Below, piece by piece: positions 1-5,779 of a DNA stretch of 6,003 nucleotides. Within the stretch, counting starts at the first letter, position 1. The number at the start of each line of letters is the position of its first letter. This DNA comes from Candidatus Segatella intestinihominis (GTDB lineage Bacteria > Bacteroidota > Bacteroidia > Bacteroidales > Bacteroidaceae), in contig URLG01000115.1 of assembly GCA_900548535.1 (NCBI GenBank), positions 1 to 6,003 on the forward strand. The letters are read 5' to 3'. The position numbers were made by a program, and so were the translations under genes. The notes under the pieces are model-generated. The model was not told the DNA's origin. It did no database searches and worked only from the letters and a program-made list of their open reading frames with translations.

Positions 1-92
1 CTTAATATAAGTTATTGATTTACAGACGATTAAATATTAATTTAACGCAGTATTGTTTGCAAGATGTTGTCTATAATACCTTTTTTCGTTTC

Positions 93-116
93 TATTCGCC
101 CTTTTATTCGCCCTTT
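93..116. repeat. 12-bp tandem repeat, block 1 (two perfect units)
   Basis: Two adjacent identical units of TATTCGCCCTTT (93-104 and 105-116). On the minus strand the unit reads AAAGGGCGAATA, which in one frame encodes the tetrapeptide KGRI. The block lies exactly 100 bp from a second two-unit block at 193-216. Because the unit is a multiple of three, a change in unit number would lengthen or shorten a coding frame without shifting it. Confidence 0.85.
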
Positions 117-192
117 TCGAAATTAATATAAGTGGCTGAATACAAATAGTTTATTTTTTTAAAATTACAAAACGAACAGTTTTTCTACTTTT

Positions 193-216
193 TATTCGCC
201 CTTCTATCCGCCCTTT
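193..216. repeat. 12-bp tandem repeat, block 2 (two imperfect units)
   Basis: Units TATTCGCCCTTC (193-204) and TATCCGCCCTTT (205-216) differ from the block 1 unit by one base each. The block starts six bases past the stop codon of the AlbA_2 ATPase gene (stop at 222-224, minus strand). Read on the minus strand, one frame gives KGRIEGRIKSRK, but this frame is not the one used by the upstream gene and is closed by TAG just before the repeat. Confidence 0.8.
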
Positions 217-221
217 CTATT

Positions 222-1967
222 TCAAATCTCTCCATTTTCTTTCATCGTTTTCATTCCGATGCTTATAGCTCGATTTCGAAGCTTATTATTAAGAATGTAG
301 TTCTCGTCTAACATATATGAAGTATATCTTTTTGAACCTTCTGTTTTGATGATGCCTTCTTTTCTGAGTTTGCTAAGATAAGAGCGTAGCTGTTTTTCTG
401 TAATATGATCACCAACAATTTTGACAATATCAGCCTTCTTTGCTTTTTTATACTTTACCAAATATGGTGATAAAACTGCAAGAAATTGCTCTACATTCCA
501 ATCTACTAACATCGAATAGTCTGCTTCTTTACCAGTCATTTCATAATAACGTCTTGGCAAAGTATAGAACTGGGCATTGGTCTTTCCATGCTTTTCAATG
601 CAATTTTTATGTTCCAGTTTTATTGCGATTTTCTTGTCTATGTTTTTATGTTCACCGTCTCTGACTTTACATAATGCTAAGACTTCAAATACGGATAATT
701 TTTCATCATCTGCTAATTCGTTTTGAATAGATTGAACAAACATTGCGAATCCCAAATCTTTGATAGTTGCATACAAAATGGCTGTAACAAAGAAATCATC
801 AGAGTATGAGTAGTTTGGTTCTGGTTTTCCTTCAGCCAATGTATATAGGAAGATTTTATCAATACCTTGTCCTGAACGTTCTACGATACCGGTTTTTGAC
901 AAGACATCTGATAGCAAGCGGTTTCGAGGAGTACTCGGAACTGTCAATAGATTTTCCAATGTAACGCCTTGTGGAAAGCCACCTGCATTGATTATCTCCA
1001 TTTTTGTAGGATACAATTTTATTACGATTTCACTATTCTTTCGATAATCTCTATGAGCAAAGGCATTGTTGACTATTTCTCTAATAACCATTTCGTTGAA
1101 GTATGGTATATCAAATATGTAACTCTCTTCTCTAACAGGAATAGACTCATTCTTTTCATTGATGGCATTCCATAATTGGTCTATCAGAATGTAAAATGGT
1201 TGTCCAAAAACTTTACGGTTGTTATATTCTACTTGGGCTTCTGTTTTACGATATTCCAAAAACACTTTGGCTTGTGGAAAGTATTGCTCAATAGAAGTCT
1301 CTTTTCCTACAAGCAAAATGGCAGCATTAGTAATTTTTCCATTGCTGATGAGTTTTAAGTCGCTGAGTGCTTGTTCATTAGAAATAGATATAAAAGAAGG
1401 ATTATGCTGTTTTCGAGCATACTTCCCTTTTAATACTCTGATGGCATTTTCATCCAAGTCATCCATTGTTGCCTCCAAGCAATATTGCTCAGAGAAGTCT
1501 GGTTCTTGTTCTTGTATGATGGATAAGTATGTCTTATCGTCCATTGGTTTGAGTTCTTCACCCACACGCATGAGAGGAACATCCTCATATTTATATACTT
1601 TGCCTGCAGGGCGAGAAGGCACCTCGATGATGAGTACACGTTTTTGTTCCTCATCATAAAGTTCATATATGTCTGGTCGAATACCCAAGTCTCGATAGAT
1701 GTCACTTTCTAATTGACCTATGGCATTGATGGCTTGTTGAGTACCTATCACCTTGTGTGGAAAATCATCATGCATACCAATAACCAATCGACCTCCTTTT
1801 TCATTACAAAGAGCCACAACATATCCTAAGATACATCTTCTGCGTTCTTTAGGTGTATCTTTATGGGCGCCATTATATGAAATGTTGCCTTTGTCTCCTC
1901 TTTTGAACTCTACGTGGTCTTCCGATTCACGCATATTCTGTAATTCTTCTATCGTATATCTTTTCAT
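222..1967 (-). CDS. AlbA_2/Schlafen-like DNA-binding ATPase with C-terminal winged helix
   Basis: This 581-residue cytoplasmic protein belongs to the family annotated as ATP-binding or RecG-like AlbA_2 proteins. Residues about 16-150 form the AlbA_2 domain: EDHVEFKR near the start, the NEKGGRLVIGMHDD strand-turn at 55-68, and the PLMRVGEELKPM closing motif at 131-142. Residues about 290-375 form a GHKL-type ATPase module (HATPase_c_4) with N-box REIVNNAFAHRDY (296-308), NAGGFPQGVT (327-336) and GIVERSGQGIDKIF (360-373). Residues about 503-550 look like a winged helix. No transmembrane segment or signal peptide is visible. The ATG at 1967 follows the hsdS remnant by 12 bp, with a GAGTAAG stretch just before it, so the two are probably co-transcribed. 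In Bacteroidetes such genes often sit inside type I restriction-modification operons, but the exact biochemical role is not established. A regulatory or defence-accessory role is inference. The protein looks full length. Confidence 0.9.
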   Translation of the reverse strand: MKRYTIEELQNMRESEDHVEFKRGDKGNISYNGAHKDTPKERRRCILGYVVALCNEKGGRLVIGMHDDFPHKVIGTQQAINAIGQLESDIYRDLGIRPDIYELYDEEQKRVLIIEVPSRPAGKVYKYEDVPLMRVGEELKPMDDKTYLSIIQEQEPDFSEQYCLEATMDDLDENAIRVLKGKYARKQHNPSFISISNEQALSDLKLISNGKITNAAILLVGKETSIEQYFPQAKVFLEYRKTEAQVEYNNRKVFGQPFYILIDQLWNAINEKNESIPVREESYIFDIPYFNEMVIREIVNNAFAHRDYRKNSEIVIKLYPTKMEIINAGGFPQGVTLENLLTVPSTPRNRLLSDVLSKTGIVERSGQGIDKIFLYTLAEGKPEPNYSYSDDFFVTAILYATIKDLGFAMFVQSIQNELADDEKLSVFEVLALCKVRDGEHKNIDKKIAIKLEHKNCIEKHGKTNAQFYTLPRRYYEMTGKEADYSMLVDWNVEQFLAVLSPYLVKYKKAKKADIVKIVGDHITEKQLRSYLSKLRKEGIIKTEGSKRYTSYMLDENYILNNKLRNRAISIGMKTMKENGEI

Positions 1968-1979
1968 CTTACTCGTTGC

Positions 1980-2393
1980 TTACTTTCCTAAAATCATCTG
2001 TTCAACTTCTTGCTTCGCTTTCTCCAAAGCCTCTTTGCCTTCTTGCTGAAGTTGGGCTGCTTGGTGACGGAGTGCTGTGATATGGTCGGCAATCTCTTGC
2101 TGTTTTGCCAATGGTGGAAGAGGAATCTTTATGGTGGATATTTCTTCCAAGTTTACATTGGCGCGTGCAACAGGTCGCTTTAATCTATTAAGAGATAGTT
2201 GTCCAATGCTTGACTTTATTAGTTCTTTGACATATTGAACATTTATTCCACTTTTTAACCTTACTAACGCAATAGCTTGGTTTATATTGGCTTCACGTTC
2301 ATCTAAATAAATTCCTACTTGGCCGATAGTTGCACCAACAATGGCAATTAAAAGGTCTTCTTTCTTCATTGAAAGAAATAAGTTTCTTATCAA
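1980..2393 (-). pseudogene. hsdS: Type I restriction specificity subunit (HsdS), C-terminal fragment
   Basis: HsdS recognises the DNA target of type I restriction-modification enzymes and normally has two target-recognition domains joined by conserved helices, about 400 residues in all. Only the last part of one target-recognition domain and the distal helix remain here. Residues 10-28 carry the family motif KKEDLLIAIVGATIG, followed by NINQAIALVR (37-46), IPLPPLAKQQEIADHI (90-105), and a C-terminal coiled coil rich in Q, E and K. The frame is closed by TAA at 2414-2412, and no hsdS-like sequence is seen further upstream, so at least two thirds of the gene is missing. Translation could start at TTG (2393, 137 residues) or ATG (2369, 129 residues). 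Residual similarity seems to reach back to the TAA. No hsdM or hsdR lies in the window. The fragment could be a silent shuffling cassette, but it sits just behind a consensus promoter, so a transcribed remnant is more likely. Confidence 0.85.
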
Positions 2394-2441
2394 TTCCTTG
2401 TTGAATATAGTTTATCATATTATGTCATTTTTAATTGAGTG

Positions 2442-2473
2442 CAAATATACGAAAAAAACTGTATATGTCCAAA
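2442..2473 (-). promoter_or_regulatory. Bacteroidales-type promoter for the hsdS remnant and AlbA_2 ATPase genes
   Basis: On the minus strand TTTG (2473-2470) is followed after exactly 20 nt by TATATTTG (2449-2442), a full match to the Bacteroidales consensus TTTG-N19-21-TANNTTTG. Transcription would begin near 2435, about 40 nt before the TTG and 65 nt before the ATG of the hsdS fragment. The site lies 70 bp downstream of the stop codon of the 468-residue protein gene, which separates the two minus-strand units. Confidence 0.75.
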
Positions 2474-2543
2474 TGTAATGTTGTTTTTTTACACAATTAT
2501 GAATTTTACGTAACGAAGAATCTATAAAACTTCAAAGGTTGGA

Positions 2544-3950
2544 TTACCCTATATCCTCCAGAAACTGGTAGCCACGGATGCTGTAAAACATCTCCCGGCA
2601 GAGGCTGGAGAACTTGTCGAAGAGCTTGTCCGACCATTTCGTCATGCCGAAGAGTTCTTTCTTCTGGAGAAAGGTTTCGCGGTCCCACTTGGTGAAGTCG
2701 ATCTCGGCAAAGTAGCGGGAAAAGTCGCTCAGGTTATCGCCCGTGAAGTGGAGGTCTTTGCTTAGGAAGCCAAACCACTCCGGGCTCATCATCTGGTGGG
2801 CAAAGCCGGCAAAGGTGCTGTTGGGCTTCAGCAGGTTGAGATGCTTCAGCACGCTCCATACGCAGAACCAGTGGTTCTTCTGTCTTACCATGTGCAGCAT
2901 CCTGCCGATGGTTTTCCTCACCTCTTCCATATCCACCAGCCGATTGTTGATAATGGTGTTGAAAACCTCGTTGGGCAGCGATGGCTCAGCCAGTTCCGGA
3001 TATTTTATCTCGAAGATGTGCTCGGTGATAATCTGATACTTGGCCTCGGCCTCTATCAGCAGCATGAATTCTTCGGCGGTATATTCCAGGTGTCTTATCT
3101 GTTCGCCTATCAGCAGGTTGTCGCCCGCATTCTTGAGGAAGGGCAACTTGAGGCTTTCGGGCACGATGTCTTTCAGTTCTCTGCGAGCCTTGAGCAGCTG
3201 GTCCAGGGAGAGCGGTTTGCCATCGTTGTCATATTGCAGGTTGGCGAAGTAGAGCTCCAGCTTGTTGCGAGTTTCTGTATCGCTCATATATTTCTGCACG
3301 GCTAGCTCGGTGAGCCTTCCCGCCTCGTCGGCATCCATGTCTTGGCTGGTTAGCTGAAACATTCTCTGGAAGTGCTGCAATAGGTAGCAAGTCATCACGA
3401 AGAGGCGTATCAGGTACCAGAGTCGCTCCTCGTATCTTACATCGGGGAATTGGGTGGCTTTCTGGTTGTTGATGATTTCCATCTCCGTGAAGTTGATCAT
3501 CATGACGGCCTTCTCTATTTCTTCTTCGCTCATGCCGTCGTTGCGCAGCAAGTCGTGGATTTTGGGTACGAGGGTCATCATCTCGTTCTGTATCATGGGC
3601 GATGGATGTCCCTCTATCACCTTGCCCTTCTTGAGGTTGGCGAAGATGTTACGCAAAAATTCTGAGAACGATCTGGTTACGAGAATGCTGAATACATCAA
3701 ACCATGCCTGGTTTTCGCCTTTTCGCTCCTTGGATACGTCTGCGTTTTGCAGCACGAAGTCTTGGTCTGCCATGTAGCAGAGCCTGGAGGCCTTGTTGCA
3801 GAGAGATATGATGTCGAAAGTCATCTCTTGCGAGTTGTAGTCTTCCCACCCGTTGATCATCACTTGCATCATCAAGCAAAAGTTGTTGATTTGTCTGTCG
3901 AATACTTCGTAGTCGAAGTCTGGCATAGGTTCTTGATTGGATGTATCCAT
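2544..3950 (-). CDS. Unrecognised 468-residue protein, probably a Bacteroidales-specific family
   Basis: I do not recognise this protein. The ATG at 3950 is supported by a consensus promoter that would start transcription only about 15 nt upstream. The product is acidic and mostly helical in appearance, with no signal peptide. The N-terminal third is helical and Met-rich. A hydrophobic, aromatic helix at 177-200 (LWYLIRLFVMTCYLL) is short and flanked by charges, so it is more likely buried than membrane-spanning. Residues 240-300 are charged. The C-terminal part (320-465) is rich in Trp, Phe and His, including KNHWFCVWSVLKHLNLL (358-374) and FAHQMMSPEWFGFL (383-396), and looks like the most conserved-type domain. 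No nuclease, ATPase or protease motif is apparent. The gene is visibly richer in G+C than the AlbA_2 and vapE genes beside it. It stands alone as a transcription unit divergent from the vapE gene. Confidence 0.85.
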   Translation of the reverse strand: MDTSNQEPMPDFDYEVFDRQINNFCLMMQVMINGWEDYNSQEMTFDIISLCNKASRLCYMADQDFVLQNADVSKERKGENQAWFDVFSILVTRSFSEFLRNIFANLKKGKVIEGHPSPMIQNEMMTLVPKIHDLLRNDGMSEEEIEKAVMMINFTEMEIINNQKATQFPDVRYEERLWYLIRLFVMTCYLLQHFQRMFQLTSQDMDADEAGRLTELAVQKYMSDTETRNKLELYFANLQYDNDGKPLSLDQLLKARRELKDIVPESLKLPFLKNAGDNLLIGEQIRHLEYTAEEFMLLIEAEAKYQIITEHIFEIKYPELAEPSLPNEVFNTIINNRLVDMEEVRKTIGRMLHMVRQKNHWFCVWSVLKHLNLLKPNSTFAGFAHQMMSPEWFGFLSKDLHFTGDNLSDFSRYFAEIDFTKWDRETFLQKKELFGMTKWSDKLFDKFSSLCREMFYSIRGYQFLEDIG

Positions 3951-3970
3951 ATTGTTTGTAAATTTGGCAA

Positions 3971-4002
3971 CAAAATTACGCTTTTATTTTCTAATCTCCA
4001 AA
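3971..4002 (-). promoter_or_regulatory. Bacteroidales-type promoter for the 468-residue protein gene
   Basis: On the minus strand TTTG (4002-3999) is followed after exactly 20 nt by TAATTTTG (3978-3971), a full match to the consensus. The -7 element ends about 20 bp before the ATG at 3950, so the untranslated leader would be very short. Five G-runs lie upstream on the same strand (4074-4029), but their loops are long and I attach no function to them. Confidence 0.75.
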
Positions 4003-4112
4003 AGTTTTGCGTTAAAAATGAGAGATTTCCCGATTTTTTCCCAATCCTTTTCCCGAGCACCCCCTTGTGGCTTCCCAAATTGCAGAAAATGGCTTTTTAT
4101 CGCATCCAAAAA

Positions 4113-4144
4113 CTTGCAATCGGCTCTTGAATTTATTATCTTTG
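4113..4144 (+). promoter_or_regulatory. Bacteroidales-type promoter for the vapE-like gene
   Basis: CTTG (4113-4116) is separated by 20 nt from TATCTTTG (4137-4144). The -7 element matches TANNTTTG fully and the -33 element matches three of four bases. Transcription would begin near 4150, giving a leader of about 210 nt that contains the whole left iteron module. No other match to the consensus is seen between 4145 and the ATG at 4363. The site is divergent from, and about 110 bp away from, the promoter of the minus-strand gene. Confidence 0.65.
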
Positions 4145-4168
4145 CAATAGGTTTTAGAAACCTAATTG
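4145..4168 (+). promoter_or_regulatory. Inverted repeat at the predicted vapE transcription start
   Basis: Immediately after the -7 element, 4145-4154 pairs with 4158-4168 to form a 10-bp stem (CAATAGGTTT against AAACCTAATTG) with a TAG triloop and a single bulged A at 4165. It overlaps the expected transcription start, so it could act as an operator for a dimeric repressor or as a 5'-end hairpin in the transcript. The pairing is visible; the function is inference. Confidence 0.45.
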
Positions 4169-4204
4169 AGAAGACAGTGGCGTGAAGATGAATGTGCCAA
4201 ATAG

Positions 4205-4305
4205 ACCTCACACCTCACGGAATGCTTGTAAGTAGCAGATATAGTGATGGTTAGAGTAGTGAGGTGTCAGGGCAGACACCTCACACACACCTCACAACAC
4301 CTCAC
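4205..4305. repeat. Left iteron/palindrome module flanking vapE
   Basis: In order: a tandem heptamer pair ACCTCACACCTCAC (4205-4218); a 40-bp spacer with landmarks ATGCT (4222-4226), TATAG (4240-4244) and GGTTA (4249-4253); a perfect palindrome GTGAGGTGTC/GACACCTCAC (4259-4268 and 4275-4284, 6-nt loop); then two further direct copies. The 9-mer ACACCTCAC lies at 4210, 4276, 4287 and 4297, with one copy inverted at 4259. The last three direct copies step by 11 and 10 bp, about one helical turn. The whole module recurs in mirror orientation after the vapE gene (5677-5779). Confidence 0.9.
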
Positions 4306-4320
4306 ACTTCTCAAGACAGA

Positions 4321-4362
4321 TGAACATTGTAACAATAACTATTAATAAACAATTAATTAATT
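4321..4362 (+). other. AT-rich leader between the left iterons and the vapE start
   Basis: 36 of 42 bases are A or T, ending in tandem AATT steps directly before the ATG. This is a usual Bacteroidales translation-start context. Lying next to an iteron array, it would also suit a DNA unwinding element. The composition is observed; the unwinding role is inference. Confidence 0.45.
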
Positions 4363-5661
4363 ATGACAAACGAAACTAATATTTTAGAGAATGAGTCATC
4401 CCATGAGATGACAGTAGGTAATGCTTCTACAATCTATCTTGTAGAGAGTTTTTTGAGTGAGAACTATGCTTTTCGTCGTAACCTTTTGAGTGGAAAGACA
4501 GAGTTTGCCATTCTGAATGACAAGGATGATATTCCTCAGAATGAAGAAACACAATGTGTAGATACTGAGGAGTATACTCCATTGAAGGATTCGGCAGAAG
4601 TGGTTTGGAAGGTTTTCACAAAGGAATGTCTGAATTCCATTGTTCGCCGAGCTAAGAAGTTGGGCATTGGTGGCAAGTCTTCTCCACGTAAGGACATCGA
4701 GGAGTATGTGGAGTCGGATGCAGTGGCAGACTATGACCCTATTAAGAATTATCTGGACAAGCTTCCTGCATGGGATGGCAAGAATCATGTGGCGGAACTC
4801 TTCAATAGAATTCCGGGCATCACGAGCGAACAGTTGGCTTGGTGCGCCACTTGGCTTCGCTCGTCAGTGGCTCATTGGTTGCAAATGGATATGCTCCATG
4901 GCAATGAGGTAACTCCTGTGTTTATCGGACAGCAGGGATGCGGAAAGAGTACTTTTGCCAATCGCTTGCTGCCTGAGGAGTTGCGCCAATATTTCTTGGA
5001 TCACATCAATTTTGGCAACAAGTTTGATGCCGACATGGCACTTACTAACAATCTTTATGTCAATATAGATGAGTTTGCCAATATGGGAGAGTCACAGCAA
5101 GCCAAGCTTAAGCAGACCTTGTCCAAGGTAAAGGTGAATGGGCGTCCCATCTTTGGTAAGAGTCAGGAGGATCGTCCTCGTTATGCCTCATTCTTGGCTA
5201 CTACCAATGATGAGCATCCGCTCTGCGACCCTACGGGTAGCCGTCGATTCATTTGTGTTCGCATTCCTGCTGGTAAATATATTGACAATGGGTCGCCTAT
5301 TGATTATGTTCAGCTCTATGCGCAAGTGCTCTTTGAACTTCGTGACCAACATACCCCATATTGGTTTAACAATGATGAGGTAGATCGAATCCAGGTGCAT
5401 AATTATCCATTCTTTAAGATGGATGATATGGAGGGGATGTTGAAGCATTGTATCAGAGCTGCCAATGATACAAAGGAAGGCAAGTGGATGCTGGTATCCC
5501 ACATCTTCGAGGTGCTTCATGCGCAATACCCTATGCTCATGGCAGATCATCGTACCAAGATACGTATAGGTCAGGCTATGAAGTTCTTGGGATGTCAGAC
5601 CAAGCGAACTGCTCACGGACAGGCTTATCTGCTCTGTATCAATACGGTAGATAAAGATTAA
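4363..5661 (+). CDS. VapE/VirE-type P-loop ATPase (DUF3874-like C terminus)
   Basis: This 432-residue protein matches the virulence-associated protein E family, helicase-like ATPases found in phages, satellites and integrated elements. An N-terminal region (about 22-145) has the family's YLVESFLSENYAFRRN opening and DPIKNYLDKLPAWDGK (125-140). The ATPase core carries Walker A GQQGCGKS (189-196, Lys195), Walker B LYVNIDEF (231-238, Asp236-Glu237), a sensor-like ATTNDEHP (279-286), and GSRR (292-295) with candidate arginine fingers. The C-terminal part (about 370-427) resembles DUF3874, a winged-helix-like segment seen after VapE in Bacteroidales. No primase domain is present, unlike the longer VirE_N-VapE fusions. 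Relatives act or are predicted to act in replication of mobile elements. The ATG at 4363 follows an A+T-rich leader, and the right iteron module starts 15 bp after the stop. All key catalytic residues are intact, so the gene looks functional. A role at the flanking repeats is inference. Confidence 0.92.
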   Translation: MTNETNILENESSHEMTVGNASTIYLVESFLSENYAFRRNLLSGKTEFAILNDKDDIPQNEETQCVDTEEYTPLKDSAEVVWKVFTKECLNSIVRRAKKLGIGGKSSPRKDIEEYVESDAVADYDPIKNYLDKLPAWDGKNHVAELFNRIPGITSEQLAWCATWLRSSVAHWLQMDMLHGNEVTPVFIGQQGCGKSTFANRLLPEELRQYFLDHINFGNKFDADMALTNNLYVNIDEFANMGESQQAKLKQTLSKVKVNGRPIFGKSQEDRPRYASFLATTNDEHPLCDPTGSRRFICVRIPAGKYIDNGSPIDYVQLYAQVLFELRDQHTPYWFNNDEVDRIQVHNYPFFKMDDMEGMLKHCIRAANDTKEGKWMLVSHIFEVLHAQYPMLMADHRTKIRIGQAMKFLGCQTKRTAHGQAYLLCINTVDKD

Positions 5662-5676
5662 GTCCCAAGATAGGGT

Positions 5677-5779
5677 GTGAGGTGTTGTGAGGTGTGAGTG
5701 AGGTGTCAAGGCTGACACCTCACACCACTTAACCTTCTAATCTATAATAGATTAAGTAGCATCTAGTGAGGTGTGAGGT
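5677..5779. repeat. Right iteron/palindrome module flanking vapE (mirror of the left)
   Basis: In order: GTGAGGTGT copies at 5677, 5687 and 5698 (steps of 10 and 11 bp); a perfect 11-bp palindrome GTGAGGTGTCA/TGACACCTCAC (5698-5708 and 5713-5723, loop AGGC); a 42-bp spacer; and an outer tandem heptamer pair GTGAGGTGTGAGGT (5766-5779). The spacer carries the reverse complements of the left landmarks in mirrored order: TAACC (5730-5734), CTATA (5742-5746) and AGCAT (5758-5762). Shared order and spacing show that the two modules are true homologous inverted repeats, not independent low-complexity runs. Confidence 0.9.
5738..5754. repeat. 17-bp perfect palindrome inside the right module
   Basis: TAATCTATAATAGATTA is a perfect inverted repeat with 8-bp arms around a single central A. 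It lies in the right module spacer over the TATAG landmark. The left module has the landmark but not the full palindrome, so this may be a binding site unique to the right side or a chance A+T-rich palindrome. Confidence 0.6.

Larger units (their letters stand above)
1..221. other. Gene-free AT-rich tail downstream of the AlbA_2 ATPase gene
   Basis: No convincing coding region is seen on either strand. The stretch is A+T-rich apart from two C-rich blocks of a 12-bp tandem repeat (listed separately). An 11-bp direct repeat, TTAATATAAGT, occurs at 2-12 and 123-133 and is followed both times by a weakly similar TGA..TACA segment, so the region may be a decayed tandem duplication of roughly 100-120 bp. 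Read on the minus strand, the second block gives a short open stretch (GRIKGRIETKKG..) that resembles the tetrapeptide-repeat tails of some AlbA_2 ATPases, so this may be decayed 3' coding sequence. That reading is inference. Confidence 0.5.

Noticed and set aside
165..186. Hairpin AAAAC..GTTTT as terminator of the AlbA_2 ATPase gene
   Set aside because: The stem is short and almost all A-T. It is too weak to call in such A+T-rich DNA.
2300..2418. Alternative minus-strand frame from ATG 2418 (MINYIQQGIDKK...) as the true start of hsdS with a frameshift
   Set aside because: The frame runs out after about 39 codons and shows no clear hsdS similarity, whereas the frame used here keeps family-like sequence back to its TAA at 2414-2412.
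2796..3305. Long plus-strand open frame opposite the 468-residue gene
   Set aside because: It lies wholly inside a longer, well-promoted minus-strand gene and its translation shows no recognisable family. It is a shadow of the G+C-richer coding sequence.
4029..4076. G-quadruplex on the minus strand upstream of the 468-residue gene
   Set aside because: Five G-runs are present, but the loops are 5-9 nt and most runs have three Gs, so stable folding is doubtful.
4188..4235. Possible 15-codon leader peptide (MNVPNRPHTSRNACK) in the vapE leader, with GAAG just before the ATG
   Set aside because: It is very short, it runs across the ACCTCAC repeats, and it has no regulatory-codon run. It could easily be chance.
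4205..5779. CRISPR array
   Set aside because: The repeats are only 7-9 bp, occur in both orientations, are spaced by about 10 bp, and lie on both sides of a gene. There are no unique spacers.
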